Origin: Clostridium sp. OS1-26
GTDB lineage: Bacteria; Bacillota; Clostridia; Clostridiales; Clostridiaceae
Reading direction: 5' to 3'
Length of the DNA stretch: 64,000 bases
Assembly (NCBI RefSeq): GCF_030915445.1
Contig: NZ_CP133264.1
Span: 5,737,208 to 5,801,207, forward strand
Shown in pieces: positions 26,281 through 36,978 of this stretch. The notes under the pieces were generated by a model. It was not told where the DNA came from and did no database searches. It saw only the letters and a program-made list of their open reading frames with translations. A program made the position numbers and the translations under genes. How positions within the stretch are numbered: position 1 is the first letter of the stretch; every line of letters starts with the position of its first letter.

Positions 26281-28419
26281 TTATACTTTATTATTGTTAA
26301 CATTTTCAATGTCATTTACAGAATTATTTATATTTTCTCCCTCTACTTTGTATTCCACATTCTTGCACTCAGCATTCGTGCATTCCAAGTAATTTCCTTT
26401 AGACTTGCTATATTTTTTTACCATCATACTGCCGCAAACTGAACACTTTTCTGCTGCTGGTTCAAACCAACTTACAAAGTCACAATCTGGATAATTACTG
26501 CATCCATAGAATTTTCTTCCTTTTTTACTCTTTTTCACTAATATTTTCCCACTGCACTTTGGACATTTAACTTCTAACTCTTCTACTAATGGCTTTGTAT
26601 TTTTACAATCAGGATAACCTGGGCATGCAAGAAAATCACCAAATCTTCCATGTTTAATAACCATATTTCTTCCACACTTCTCACATTGTATATCTGTAAC
26701 CTTATCTTCTATTGTTATCTTGGCTACTTCTCTTTCCGCTATATCTATGGCATCTTTTAAAGGTGTAAAAAACTGCCCTACAACTTCATTCCAATTTGCA
26801 TTTCCGTCTTCTACATTATCTAATTTTTCTTCCATTTCAGCTGTAAATTCCGAATCAACTATCTGTTTAAAATACTCACTAAGTATATTATTTACTATAT
26901 CTCCAAGTTCTGTTGGTTTTAGAGTTTTCTTTTCTCTTTCAATATACTTTCTTTCCAATAATGTGGATATAATAGGAGCATAAGTACTTGGTCTTCCTAT
27001 ACCATTTTCCTCCAATGTCTTAACAAGACTTGCTTCCGAAAATCTAGCAGGTGGTTGAGTAAAATGTTGTTTTCCATCTATAGATTTTTTTATAAGCTTT
27101 TCATCTTCGCTTAGCTCAGGTAAATTGATATCCTCTTTTTCCTCATCAGTTGAGTATTCATACACCTTCATAAAACCATCAAATTTAACTATAGATCCAC
27201 TAGCCTTAAGACCATAGTCTCCATTAGTTATGTTTATTGATGTAACATCCATTATGCATGAAGACATTTGGCTTGCAACAAATCTATTCCAAATTAAAGA
27301 ATATAATTTATACTGTTCATCCTTTAAGCTTGCTTTGGCAATTTCGGGAGTAATCTCCACATGAGTTGGTCTTATAGCTTCATGAGCATCCTGAGCATTT
27401 TTTTTGCCTTTATAGTTTCTTGCTTCTTTAGGAGCATATCCTTCTCCATACTGATTTATTATAAAATTTTTGCAAGATTCTTGCGCTTCTGTGGCTATTC
27501 TTACAGAGTCCGTTCTCATATATGTGATAAGACCTACTGTTCCAAACCCTTTTATATCTATACCTTCATACAGTTGTTGTGCAATTGACATAGTTCGTTT
27601 TGTTGCAAAATTCATTTTCTTATAAGCATCTTGTTGTAGAGTACTTGTAGTAAAAGGTGGTAAAGGATTTTTATTTTTAGAAGTCCTTTTAATACTCTTT
27701 ACTATAAATTCTCCATTTTCTAGTTCTTTTATTATTTTATCTACTTCTTCTTTATTGTTAATTTCAATTTTTTTCTTACCTAAGGTAGTAAGTCTGACGT
27801 TAAAAGCTTTTTTAGTATCTGCCTTATGAAGTGCACATTCAACTGTCCAATACTCTTTAGGTATAAAGTCTAATATTTCTTTTTCCCTATCACATATCAT
27901 TCTTAATGCAACAGATTGAACTCTTCCTGCACTTAGCCCCCATTTTACTTTTCTCCAAAGTATAGGACTAATTTTGTAACCAACTAGTCTATCTAAAACT
28001 CTTCGAGCTTGTTGAGCATTTACTAAATTAACGTTTATTTCTCTTGGCTCTTTTATAGCACTTTTTATTGCATTTTTGGTAATTTCATGAAATTCTATTC
28101 TGCATTTTTCTTCTTCGTTTAGCTTAAGTATATGTGCTAAATGCCATGAAATTGCTTCTCCTTCTCTATCAGGGTCCGTTGCCAAATATACTTTTTCACT
28201 TTTCTTAGCTTCTTTTTTTAATTTATCTAATAATTCTCCCTTACCTCTTATAGTTATATATTTAGGATTGTATTCATTATCTATATCAACTCCCAATTGA
28301 CTTTTAGGAAGATCTCTTACATGTCCCATAGATGCTTCTACTACGTAATTTTTACCTAAATATTTTCCTATGGTTTTTGCCTTTGCTGGTGATTCAACTA
28401 TAACTAATTTTTGTCCCAT
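26281..28419 (-). CDS. topA: DNA topoisomerase I
   Basis: TopA relaxes negative supercoils. The 712-residue protein has the Toprim start VIVESPAKAKTIGKYLG (6-22), the TDPDREGEA acidic motif near 88, the active-site Tyr in GLITYMRTDS near 300, and three C-terminal four-cysteine zinc fingers (CEKCG...CPGYPDC, CPKCS...CSNYPDC, CSVCG...CTNAEC). The upstream gap holds a family B repeat remnant. Confidence 0.97.
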   Translation of the reverse strand: MGQKLVIVESPAKAKTIGKYLGKNYVVEASMGHVRDLPKSQLGVDIDNEYNPKYITIRGKGELLDKLKKEAKKSEKVYLATDPDREGEAISWHLAHILKLNEEEKCRIEFHEITKNAIKSAIKEPREINVNLVNAQQARRVLDRLVGYKISPILWRKVKWGLSAGRVQSVALRMICDREKEILDFIPKEYWTVECALHKADTKKAFNVRLTTLGKKKIEINNKEEVDKIIKELENGEFIVKSIKRTSKNKNPLPPFTTSTLQQDAYKKMNFATKRTMSIAQQLYEGIDIKGFGTVGLITYMRTDSVRIATEAQESCKNFIINQYGEGYAPKEARNYKGKKNAQDAHEAIRPTHVEITPEIAKASLKDEQYKLYSLIWNRFVASQMSSCIMDVTSINITNGDYGLKASGSIVKFDGFMKVYEYSTDEEKEDINLPELSEDEKLIKKSIDGKQHFTQPPARFSEASLVKTLEENGIGRPSTYAPIISTLLERKYIEREKKTLKPTELGDIVNNILSEYFKQIVDSEFTAEMEEKLDNVEDGNANWNEVVGQFFTPLKDAIDIAEREVAKITIEDKVTDIQCEKCGRNMVIKHGRFGDFLACPGYPDCKNTKPLVEELEVKCPKCSGKILVKKSKKGRKFYGCSNYPDCDFVSWFEPAAEKCSVCGSMMVKKYSKSKGNYLECTNAECKNVEYKVEGENINNSVNDIENVNNNKV

Positions 28420-28766
28420 TTTGTACTCCGATAAATAATAAATTTCACCGAAGTGTTTGCACCCCCTTATTTTGAAATAGTCGTACTATTATATATTTTC
28501 TTTACATTTACTAAATACTATTCTCTATTTAAGCAAATATACCTTATTTTATCCGATGTCTATCGCCACTAACACTCCAGCACACTCTGTGTAAGCGATC
28601 ATCTCAAAATCAGCCTGAAATCAAAAATCCTGTTTATATCATGGCTCATAATATTAATATTTACGCCTTATCCACATATAATCTAATGTTCACTAAGTTT
28701 TTAGATACATTTACCGAGCAAAAGTAATATAGCTAAATTTAAATTTTACTCTACATGTTAAGTTAG
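28420..28766. other. Gap between topA and dprA
   Basis: Contains a family B repeat derivative (28546-28638) and otherwise AT-rich sequence that must hold the topA promoter. No gene seen. Confidence 0.6.
28546..28638 (+). repeat. Repeat family B, internally deleted copy carrying a family C segment
   Basis: It starts TTTTATCCGATGTCTATCGCC and ends ATCCTGTTTAT, the two ends of family B (compare 63641-63979), but the middle is replaced by CACTCTGTGTAAGCGATC + ATCTCAAAATCAG, the family C unit. The right half of the P2 stem and the P3 stem are lost, so it looks decayed. Confidence 0.65.
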
Positions 28767-29855
<1,089 letters not shown>

Positions 29856-30197
29856 TTTTTCTCCTTTCTTGAATATGTTATATCATACATATCCAGAAAC
29901 AATAAGTCAGTATGTCAAATTTGCGACCTACTGCATCAATAAACCCACTGATAGTAAACTATCTCCAAACTCTATTTACTTATCAATCGCAAAGTATGCT
30001 ATAACTTTTGATTTGTTATCTTTCAGATGCTTAAAATTCTTGTCAGAATTTCCTACTTTTATTCAATTTATTTTATAGATTAAATATACAAAAACAAATA
30101 TTGTAGTTTTATATTTATTTCTATGTTATATTATTATTTGTTTATTAAAATCAACTTATAGATTTGTAATATTTACTACATGAAGGGAGATTGGATT
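29856..30197. other. Divergent gap between dprA and the MBL-fold gene
   Basis: Holds a decayed family D copy (29886-30034) and AT-rich sequence with a weak plus-strand promoter candidate (TTGTAG-N17-TGTTAT near 30101-30129). No gene. Confidence 0.5.
29886..30034 (-). repeat. Repeat family D, diverged copy
   Basis: Read on the plus strand it follows the reverse complement of the 38971-39136 copy in order: AATAAGTCAGTATG, then ACTGCATCAATAAACCC for ACTGCGTCAGCAGAACCC, then a diverged centre, and TTTGATTTGTTATCTTTCAGATGC at the end (split as TTTGATTTG and TTATCTTTCAGATGC). Many point changes; an old copy. Confidence 0.6.
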
Positions 30198-31001
30198 GTG
30201 GAAAAAATAGTTATACTAGGTACTGGATCTGCTATGGTTACTAAATGTTACAATACATGTTTTACCCTGTCTAATGGAGATGAACACTTTCTTGTAGATA
30301 CAGGTGGGGGAAACACTATACTTTCAAACTTAGAAAAGGCTGATATATCCGTGAGCAAAATTCATAATGTTTTTATATCTCACAGCCATAATGATCACAT
30401 CACCGGAATAGTATGGATAATCAGAGCTGTTGCTCAACAGATATTAAATGGTAATTATGAAGGTAATTTATATGTTTATTGTCATAAAGAAGTGATCAGT
30501 ATAATTAGAACAATAAGTAACTTACTACTTCAAAAAAAGTTTATTCAATATATTGATAACAGGATATTCTTCGAAGAAATTTCAGACAATTCTTTTAGAA
30601 AAATAATAGATTGGGACACAAGATTCTTTGATATTAAGAGTAATAAACAGCTTCAATTTGGCTTTACTACAAATTTAATTAGTGGAAAAACTCTTACTTT
30701 TTTAGGTGATGAACCTTATAATGATAAATTATATAACTACAGCTGTGGCGTAGATTATCTTATCCACGAAGCTTTTTGTTTATATTCACAGAAAGAACTA
30801 TTTAAGCCTTATGAAAAGTTTCACTCTACAGTAAAGGATGCCTGTGAAAATGCATCAAAATTAAATGTAAAAAATATAATTTTAATTCACACTGAAGATA
30901 AAAATTTGCCAAAACGAAAAGAACTTTATTCTGAGGAAGGCAGGCAATTCTTTGATGGAAACATTATCGTACCAAATGATTTAGAAACATTATATTTTTA
31001 G
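30198..31001 (+). CDS. MBL-fold metallohydrolase, ribonuclease Z-like
   Basis: This 267-residue protein is a metallo-beta-lactamase-fold hydrolase: the zinc motif SHSHNDH gives His62, His64, Asp66 and His67, with FLVDTGGGN near 31, FLGDEP near 170 and HEAF near 190 in the order seen in RNase Z and related phosphodiesterases. A long exosite arm typical of tRNA-processing RNase Z is not obvious, so substrate is unknown. GAAGGGAG lies eight bases before the GTG at 30198; a longer ATG start would include that site. The next gene begins 20 bases downstream. Confidence 0.85.
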   Translation: MEKIVILGTGSAMVTKCYNTCFTLSNGDEHFLVDTGGGNTILSNLEKADISVSKIHNVFISHSHNDHITGIVWIIRAVAQQILNGNYEGNLYVYCHKEVISIIRTISNLLLQKKFIQYIDNRIFFEEISDNSFRKIIDWDTRFFDIKSNKQLQFGFTTNLISGKTLTFLGDEPYNDKLYNYSCGVDYLIHEAFCLYSQKELFKPYEKFHSTVKDACENASKLNVKNIILIHTEDKNLPKRKELYSEEGRQFFDGNIIVPNDLETLYF

Positions 31002-31021
31002 TTTTGAAAGGAGGATTTATA

Positions 31022-31840
31022 ATGGATAAGCTGTTATTTGGAATATCTGGTATTCCAATTGGAGATGGTTCACAAAAATTTAATTATATTTCTGCTATTA
31101 GTTATTTAAAATCTATAGGCCTTGACGCAATGGAGCTTCCATTTGTACGTTCAGTTAACGTTACTGAAAAAAATAAAGATTTGATATTAGCTGCAAAATT
31201 AGAAAATGACTTCTATCTTTCAGCTCATGGTTCTTATTATATCAATTTAAATGCTGACGAAGGAGATAAGCAATCACAATCTATGGAAAGAATACTAAAA
31301 GGCAGTGATGGTATTTCAAAGGTTGGTGGGAAAAGTCTAATTTTCCATGCTGGTTATTATTTAAAAGACTCTAAAGAAGAAACATACAATACTATAAAGG
31401 AAAATCTTCTTAAACTACCTTATAATGGAGTTGATTATAGATTGGAAACTACAGGAAAAGGGACTCAGTTTGGAAGTCTTGAAGAGCTAGTTTCTATTTG
31501 CAAAGAAGTTCCTAGCTGTAAATTATGTATAGACTTTTCTCATATACATGCAAGGTATAACGGAAGCTTAAAAAGCTATGATGATTTTGCTGAAATCCTA
31601 AATTACATACAGCAGGAGTTAGGCGAATCAGCATTAAAAGATTTACACATGCATATGTCTGGAATAAATTATAGTATAAAAGGAGAGCGAAATCATCTTC
31701 CCTTTCTTGAAAGTGATTTTAACTTTGTTGATTGCTTAAAGGCTTTAAAAGATTTTGATGTAAAAGGATGTATAATCTGCGAGAGTCCTATACTTGAAAA
31801 TGATGCACTTTTATTAAAAGAAACCTATAAAAAGTTATAA
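31022..31840 (+). CDS. TIM-barrel protein of the AP endonuclease family 2 (endonuclease IV-like)
   Basis: This 272-residue protein has the xylose isomerase-like/endonuclease IV arrangement: LSAHGSYYINL near 66, LIFHAGYY near 108, LETTGKGTQFGS near 142 and CIDFSHIHARY near 168, DLHMHMSG near 210 and ICESP near 256, where His, Asp and Glu residues would bind the metal cluster. Endonuclease IV cuts DNA at abasic sites; relatives are sugar isomerases, so a repair role is likely, not certain. AAAGGAGG lies seven bases before the ATG at 31022. It is co-directional with the MBL-fold gene. Confidence 0.82.
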   Translation: MDKLLFGISGIPIGDGSQKFNYISAISYLKSIGLDAMELPFVRSVNVTEKNKDLILAAKLENDFYLSAHGSYYINLNADEGDKQSQSMERILKGSDGISKVGGKSLIFHAGYYLKDSKEETYNTIKENLLKLPYNGVDYRLETTGKGTQFGSLEELVSICKEVPSCKLCIDFSHIHARYNGSLKSYDDFAEILNYIQQELGESALKDLHMHMSGINYSIKGERNHLPFLESDFNFVDCLKALKDFDVKGCIICESPILENDALLLKETYKKL

Positions 31841-31897
31841 TAATTTCTTTTTATATTCAAAAAAAATTTTCAAAATATTCATAGAAATATAACATAC

Positions 31898-32032
31898 TTT
31901 TATCCGATGACTACCCGCTCTAATACTCCCCCTTCTCAAAGTGGGAGTAAAGAGTGGCTACGTCCCTGGATAACGATTTCTAAGCATCAGATGGAGTTAA
32001 AACTCTATCTGATGCCAAGAACTCTGTTTATC
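31898..32032 (+). repeat. Repeat family B, compact intact copy (structured RNA candidate)
   Basis: Begins TTTTATCCGATGACTACC and ends ACTCTGTTTAT. Three nested pairings are visible: TTATCC with GGATAA (P1), CGCTCTAATACTCCC with GGGAGTAAAGAGTGG (P2, small mismatch), and GCATCAGATGGAG with CTCTATCTGATGC (P4). Compared with 63641-63979 the stems are kept while bases change in compensating ways. It lies between converging genes (endonuclease IV-like and comM). Confidence 0.75.
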
Positions 32033-32061
32033 TTATTAAAAGTTGTATTTCATATTAAGTA

Positions 32062-32106
32062 AAAAAATTATTTAGGCACAGTTCATTTGTGACTGTGCTT
32101 AAATAA
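32062..32106 (-). terminator. Terminator overlapping the comM 3' end
   Basis: The minus strand reads ATTATTTAAGCACAGT ... ACTGTGCCTAAATAAT followed by TTTTTTTAC. The stem includes the last comM codons. Confidence 0.75.
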
Positions 32107-33622
32107 TCTTTTCATTTAAAAATCTTCTATATTGAAGTGCTTCTATAATATCGCTTTCTTGTATAGATTCTCTTCCATTTAAATCAGCTATAGTTCTAGA
32201 TACTTTTAATATTCTACTGTATGCTCTAGTACTTAGGTTATATTTATCATAAATTTTTTCTATAATTTTATTAGTTTTGCTATTTATCTTGCAGTATTTT
32301 CTTATAAGTCTACTATCCATTTGTGAATTACAATATATTTTTTCATTTTTAAACCTACTTTTTTGTATCTTCCTGGCTTTCTCAACTCTTAATCGGATAT
32401 TTTTTGATGATTCTGCCTTATACTTAGACTTATTTTGAAGTTCATCGTATGAAAAAGTGTTTACAAATGTAAATAAATCTATTCTATCGAGCAGTGGACC
32501 TGATAACTTACTTATATATCTTCTTCTTTCGTATTCACTGCAGGTGCACTGTTTCATAGAACCATAAAAGCCGCACTGGCAAGGATTAGTAGAAATAACC
32601 GCCATAAAATTACTCGGATAAGTCACCGTTCCAGTCATCCTGCTTATTTTAATATTTCTATCTTCCATAGGCTGTCTTAATACTTCTAAAACGCTTTTTT
32701 TAAATTCTAAAACCTCATCTAAAAATAGTACACCATTTTGTGCTAAAGATACCTCTCCTGGCATTAAATTTCTGCCACCACCTACTAAAGCAGTGGTTGT
32801 AGTAGTGTGATGAGGGCTTCTAAAAGGTCTTTCGCAAATAAGTCCTCTATCTTTTTCTAAATTCCCCGATACACTATAAATTTTAGTTACCTCTAAGGCC
32901 TCATCGTAGCTTAAAGGAGGTAAAATGGTTGGTATTCTTTGTGCTATCATGGTTTTTCCACTTCCTGGCGGACCAATCATAACTATATTATGGTTGCCTG
33001 CCGCTGCTACTTCTACAGCCCTTTTACAACTTTCTTGTCCTATTACATCCTCAAAATCTAATCTGTTCTTAATTTTATATTTTTTATTTTTACAATAGTA
33101 AGGCATTAAATCTCTATATTTGATATATGAAACTACTTCTTTTAAATTCTCAAACGGGTATATTTGGGCTCCATTAATAATTGAAGATTCTTCAGCATTT
33201 TCCATGGGAATAACAAAATTGTTTATATTATTATTTTTGCTTTCTATTCCAATAGGCAATACCCCTTTAACCCCTTTAAGATCGCCATAAAGAGATAATT
33301 CTCCAATTATTAAGAAATCATTTGCATCATCAAAACTTATTTGTTCTGTGGCTATTAATATTCCTATAGCAATCGGTAAGTCAAATAGTGATCCTACTTT
33401 TTTTACATCTGCTGGAGCAAGGTTTATTATTATTCTCTTTATAGGGAATTCAAATCCTGAGTTTACTATAGCCGCCCTTACCCTTTCTTTTGATTCTTTA
33501 ACAGACATATCTGCAAGTCCTACAATGTTAAAGCAGGGCAACCCTCTTTCAATGTCAACCTCTACAGATACCATAACACCTTCTATTCCTGTAAAGGTAG
33601 CAGCTTTAATTTTTACTGCCAT
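32099..33622 (-). CDS. comM: YifB/ComM family Mg-chelatase-like AAA+ ATPase
   Basis: ComM is a hexameric helicase that promotes branch migration during integration of transforming DNA; clostridial relatives are usually annotated YifB. The 507-residue protein has the N-terminal ChlI domain (1-170), Walker A in GPPGSGKTM near 218, Walker B LFLDEVLEF, a cysteine cluster NPCQCGFYG then KQCTCSEYE, and the LDRIDL sensor. The ATG at 33622 follows AGAGGTGATATT; a frame starting 24 codons earlier lacks a binding site. It lies with dprA and yraN, the usual DNA-processing group. Confidence 0.94.
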   Translation of the reverse strand: MAVKIKAATFTGIEGVMVSVEVDIERGLPCFNIVGLADMSVKESKERVRAAIVNSGFEFPIKRIIINLAPADVKKVGSLFDLPIAIGILIATEQISFDDANDFLIIGELSLYGDLKGVKGVLPIGIESKNNNINNFVIPMENAEESSIINGAQIYPFENLKEVVSYIKYRDLMPYYCKNKKYKIKNRLDFEDVIGQESCKRAVEVAAAGNHNIVMIGPPGSGKTMIAQRIPTILPPLSYDEALEVTKIYSVSGNLEKDRGLICERPFRSPHHTTTTTALVGGGRNLMPGEVSLAQNGVLFLDEVLEFKKSVLEVLRQPMEDRNIKISRMTGTVTYPSNFMAVISTNPCQCGFYGSMKQCTCSEYERRRYISKLSGPLLDRIDLFTFVNTFSYDELQNKSKYKAESSKNIRLRVEKARKIQKSRFKNEKIYCNSQMDSRLIRKYCKINSKTNKIIEKIYDKYNLSTRAYSRILKVSRTIADLNGRESIQESDIIEALQYRRFLNEKII

Positions 33623-34061
33623 AATATCACCTCTGTTAAAGCTTTGACATTTAAAATAGTTTATATACATAAAATCCATTTTTCTTGTATTCATGAAATT
33701 CTGTAGATATCCTATTACTATAAAAATAATCTATAATATGATTTTCCCTTGAGACATATCATATTTACAAATTAAATTAATATTGCTAAAATTAAAACAT
33801 ATTAGTAGTTCATACGCCTATAATAGATTTCTTGACTTTACATAGGATTTTATCTCATTATGAAGCTTAAAATCTTTACCTATTGGCACAACAGCTGCAC
33901 CTTCTATTCATCCTATATAAGATGAGGTATTAGATTCGGTAGCCATCAGAAAAAATTTAACTAAAATATAGCACTTATCATTAAGGAAATTATTTACATA
34001 TTGTGTTTAATTCATTAAAATATACATATAAGATATTAATCTTGATGAAAGGAGAGAATTT
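33623..34061. other. Divergent gap between comM and yraN
   Basis: A 439-base AT-rich gap that must carry promoters for both directions. I see no repeat family member, RNA gene or ORF in it. Confidence 0.5.
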
Positions 34062-34430
34062 ATGCATTCTTTTAACAAGGATATAGGATCCCTGGGCGAA
34101 GAGATTGCTGAAACTTACCTAAGGCAAATTGGCTATACAGTGCTAGATAGAAACTTTAGGTGTAAAATCGGTGAAATAGATATAATAGGAAAGGATGGAG
34201 ATTATATCTGTTTTATTGAGGTGAAAACTCGATATGGCTCTATATATGGAAGCCCTTGCGAAGCAGTAAATTATTCGAAACAGAGAAGAATTTATAGAAC
34301 TGCTGAAGCTTATATAATGAAAAAAAAACTTTTTAAGTTTAATTTTAGATTTGATGTTATAGAAATTATATTAAATAATTCTAATAACACTCCGTCCATT
34401 AGGCTCATAAAAGATGCTTTCCAAATATAA
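34062..34430 (+). CDS. yraN: YraN/UPF0102 family nuclease-fold protein
   Basis: This 122-residue protein has the restriction-endonuclease-like UPF0102 pattern: LGEEIAETYLRQIGY (11-25), the metal-binding GEIDIIGKDGDYICFIEVK (47-65, Asp and Glu-x-Lys) and SKQRRIYRTAEAYI near 85. The biological role is not settled. GAAAGGAGAGAATTT precedes the ATG. It is the only plus-strand gene between comM and rnhB. Confidence 0.92.
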   Translation: MHSFNKDIGSLGEEIAETYLRQIGYTVLDRNFRCKIGEIDIIGKDGDYICFIEVKTRYGSIYGSPCEAVNYSKQRRIYRTAEAYIMKKKLFKFNFRFDVIEIILNNSNNTPSIRLIKDAFQI

Positions 34431-34550
34431 GTATCTTCTATATTTGTATAAAGCTAAAACAAATAGACTTAGCTTTAACTATAGTTTAAATATTATCATT
34501 ATATGGAATGTTTTAAAAACACCTTAATATCTATTTTATGCTAACGCAAT

Positions 34551-34581
34551 GAATGACACTTTAAATTTAAAAGTGTCATTC
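34551..34581 (-). terminator. Hairpin after rnhB
   Basis: GAATGACACTTT and AAAGTGTCATTC form a 12-bp stem with a 7-base loop, downstream of rnhB. The U-tract is poor. Confidence 0.5.
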
Positions 34582-34595
34582 CTAAATTATAAATT

Positions 34596-35456
34596 CTATA
34601 CTATATTTCTTAAAAAGCTCATTCTATGTATTTTACATGTACCTAATTTTTTTATTGCCTGAATATGTTCTTCAGTTCCATATCCTGCATTATTCTCAAA
34701 GCCATAGTGAGGATACATACCAGAATACTCCCTCATTAAATTATCCCTGTAGACTTTAGCTACTATAGAGGCAGCTGCTATACTAGCACTTCTAGCATCT
34801 CCTTTTATTATAAACTCATTATGTATGTTTAAATTTTTAACGGCATATCCATCTGATAATACAATATCCGGAGAAACTTTCAATCCTAAAACCGCTCTCC
34901 TGAGAACTTCATTATTACACCATGCTATACCTTTATCATCTATTTCAGCACTATTTAAGACAGCTACATTATAACTTACAGCCTTTTCTTTTATTATATT
35001 TGATAATGCTTCCCTATTTTTTGATGAAAGCTTTTTCGAATCCTTTATTCCTAAAATCAAATCATTATCTTCTTTGTAATTTAATTTTAGAACCACGGCA
35101 GCTGCAGCTATTGGCCCTGCTAATGGCCCTCTTCCGACCTCATCTACACCAGCTACATATATATACTTTCCGAAGCTTTTGTCAAATTCATACATATCTT
35201 TAACTCTAGAAATTTCATTTTCATTTTTTTCAATGAATTTTCCTAGACTTTCAGCTAAACTTACTACATTTTTTCTTGTATCCTTATTAAGACATTCTAT
35301 AATTTTATATAACTTTTCTTTTCCAACTTCGGAATAATTATTTTTAATGTATGCTGCATAAGTCTTTATATTGTTAAAGTTTAGCTTACCAGCATTCTCA
35401 AATAAATCTTCTTCCATTTTACTAATTTCAATTTCATTAGCCACATTTGTATTCAT
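34596..35456 (-). CDS. rnhB: Ribonuclease HII
   Basis: RNase HII removes ribonucleotides from DNA. The 286-residue protein has AGVDEVGRGPLAGP near 103, DSKKLSSKNRE near 138, and GDARSASIAAASIVAKVYRD near 215 with the acidic residues Asp-Glu-Asp-Asp. An N-terminal helical extension of about 95 residues precedes the catalytic domain, as in many clostridial enzymes. It follows rbgA. GGAGAGTTCTTAATT precedes the ATG. Confidence 0.96.
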   Translation of the reverse strand: MNTNVANEIEISKMEEDLFENAGKLNFNNIKTYAAYIKNNYSEVGKEKLYKIIECLNKDTRKNVVSLAESLGKFIEKNENEISRVKDMYEFDKSFGKYIYVAGVDEVGRGPLAGPIAAAAVVLKLNYKEDNDLILGIKDSKKLSSKNREALSNIIKEKAVSYNVAVLNSAEIDDKGIAWCNNEVLRRAVLGLKVSPDIVLSDGYAVKNLNIHNEFIIKGDARSASIAAASIVAKVYRDNLMREYSGMYPHYGFENNAGYGTEEHIQAIKKLGTCKIHRMSFLRNIV

Positions 35457-35514
35457 AATTAAGAACTCTCCATTTGCTAAATTAAATACTTGAAAAATAA
35501 CAAGTAATAGACCC

Positions 35515-36357
35515 TTAAGGTCTCTCCAATGATATAGCTCCTAGCTTTCCGCCTCTAAACTCATCTAAAAGCATTACTGCTACTCTATTATAGTCTATTT
35601 CTCCACCAGATATAACAGCTCCTCTTTTTCTTCCTATATTATTCATATTTTCTACGGCATCTTCACTTAGTTCATTAAGTTTATATCTAGTCATTAATCT
35701 ATCAGCATAGTCAACTTGAAGCCTTCTAATGAGATTTAGAGCTAATTCTTCTATATCCATAATTTCGTCCTTAATAGCCCCTGTAAATGCTAAATTTAGC
35801 TGAGTTTCTTCACTTTCTAATTTTGGCCATAAGATTCCTGGTGTGTCCATCAACTCAATTCCAATTTTTGTTTTGATCCACTGTCTACTTCTCGTAACTC
35901 CAGGTCTATCACCTGTTTTAGCTATATTATTCTTAGCCATCTTATTAATGAATGAAGACTTTCCTACATTGGGAATACCTACAACCATTACTCTATCAAC
36001 TATATTTACAATTCCCTTTGCCTTCATTCTTTCATGTTTTTCCTTTAGAAGGTCATTTAAAAGTGGTTTAATACCTTTTAATCCCTCTCCTGTAATACAA
36101 TTTACTCCTGAAACTCTTATGTTTTCATTTGAAAGACTTTTAATCCATTCTTTAGTAATAGAACCTTCACTTAGATCACTTTTATTTAATAGTATTATTC
36201 TCGGCTTGTTTCCACATATATCATCTACATCTGGATTCTTACTTGATTTAACTATCCTGGCATCCCTAATTTCTATTACTGCATCTACCAGTTTTAAGTT
36301 TTCTTTTATTTCCCTTCTAGTCTTCGCCATATGTCCCGGGAACCAATTTATAGCCAT
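35515..36357 (-). CDS. rbgA: Ribosome biogenesis GTPase RbgA (YlqF)
   Basis: RbgA is needed for late 50S assembly. The 280-residue protein shows the circularly permuted GTPase order: G4 NKSDL near 58 comes before G1 GIPNVGKSSF near 128 and G3 DTPG near 172. It starts MAINWFPGHMAKTRRE, the family signature. Position between lepB and rnhB matches the rplS-rbgA-rnhB order of Firmicutes. GGAAGAAT precedes the ATG. Confidence 0.97.
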   Translation of the reverse strand: MAINWFPGHMAKTRREIKENLKLVDAVIEIRDARIVKSSKNPDVDDICGNKPRIILLNKSDLSEGSITKEWIKSLSNENIRVSGVNCITGEGLKGIKPLLNDLLKEKHERMKAKGIVNIVDRVMVVGIPNVGKSSFINKMAKNNIAKTGDRPGVTRSRQWIKTKIGIELMDTPGILWPKLESEETQLNLAFTGAIKDEIMDIEELALNLIRRLQVDYADRLMTRYKLNELSEDAVENMNNIGRKRGAVISGGEIDYNRVAVMLLDEFRGGKLGAISLERP

Positions 36358-36379
36358 TTTATTCTTCCTTTCTAATATC

Positions 36380-36934
36380 TTAAAGTTTTATAACCCCAAA
36401 GTATAAAAGCTCATTTAAAGCCAATTTTCCAAATCTGCTAAATGGATATATTCTCAATGCAGCTCTGCCAACTACCATTTTATAATCAACAAAGCCTACA
36501 TCTGGGTATCTACTATCTCTACTATTATTTCTATTGTCCCCTAACACAAATACCGTATTCTGAGGAACTGTAACTTCATTAAAATCACGCATATTTTGTT
36601 CAAGTATATATGGTTCATCTTTAGGTTTGTCATTTATGTACAACTTATTATTCTCTATTTTGACTCTATCTCCACCTACTGCTATTACTCTTTTAATAAA
36701 TTTTTCTTTTGGATCAGCAGGATACTTTATTACAACTATATCTCCTGGCTTTGGGGCCTTAAAGTAATAAGTTACCTTTTCTACAATAAGTCTATCCTTA
36801 TTATTTAGAGTAGGATCCATTGAATGGCCATCGACACTTACAGTTTCAAATACAAATGTTATAATCAAAAAAGCTGCTATTATAGCTATAACTATAGACT
36901 TTCCGAGTTCAATTAATTCCTTTACCATAACCAT
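36380..36934 (-). CDS. lepB: Signal peptidase I
   Basis: This membrane-anchored protease cleaves signal peptides of exported proteins. The 184-residue protein has one N-terminal transmembrane helix (about 13-33), the catalytic Ser in GHSMDPTL near 38, the catalytic Lys in IKRVIAVGGD near 79 and the GDNRNNSRDSR box near 142. AAGGTGG lies before two in-frame ATGs (36934 and 36928); the second has the better spacing. It sits between rplS and rbgA. Confidence 0.96.
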   Translation of the reverse strand: MVMVKELIELGKSIVIAIIAAFLIITFVFETVSVDGHSMDPTLNNKDRLIVEKVTYYFKAPKPGDIVVIKYPADPKEKFIKRVIAVGGDRVKIENNKLYINDKPKDEPYILEQNMRDFNEVTVPQNTVFVLGDNRNNSRDSRYPDVGFVDYKMVVGRAALRIYPFSRFGKLALNELLYFGVIKL

Positions 36935-36951
36935 ACACCACCTTAATATAC

Positions 36952-36975
36952 AAAAAGGGACTTTATTAAGCCCCG
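36952..36975 (-). terminator. Terminator after rplS
   Basis: The minus strand reads GGGGCTT-AATA-AAGTCCC plus TTTTTG, just after the rplS stop codon. Confidence 0.75.
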
Positions 36976-36978
36976 TTT

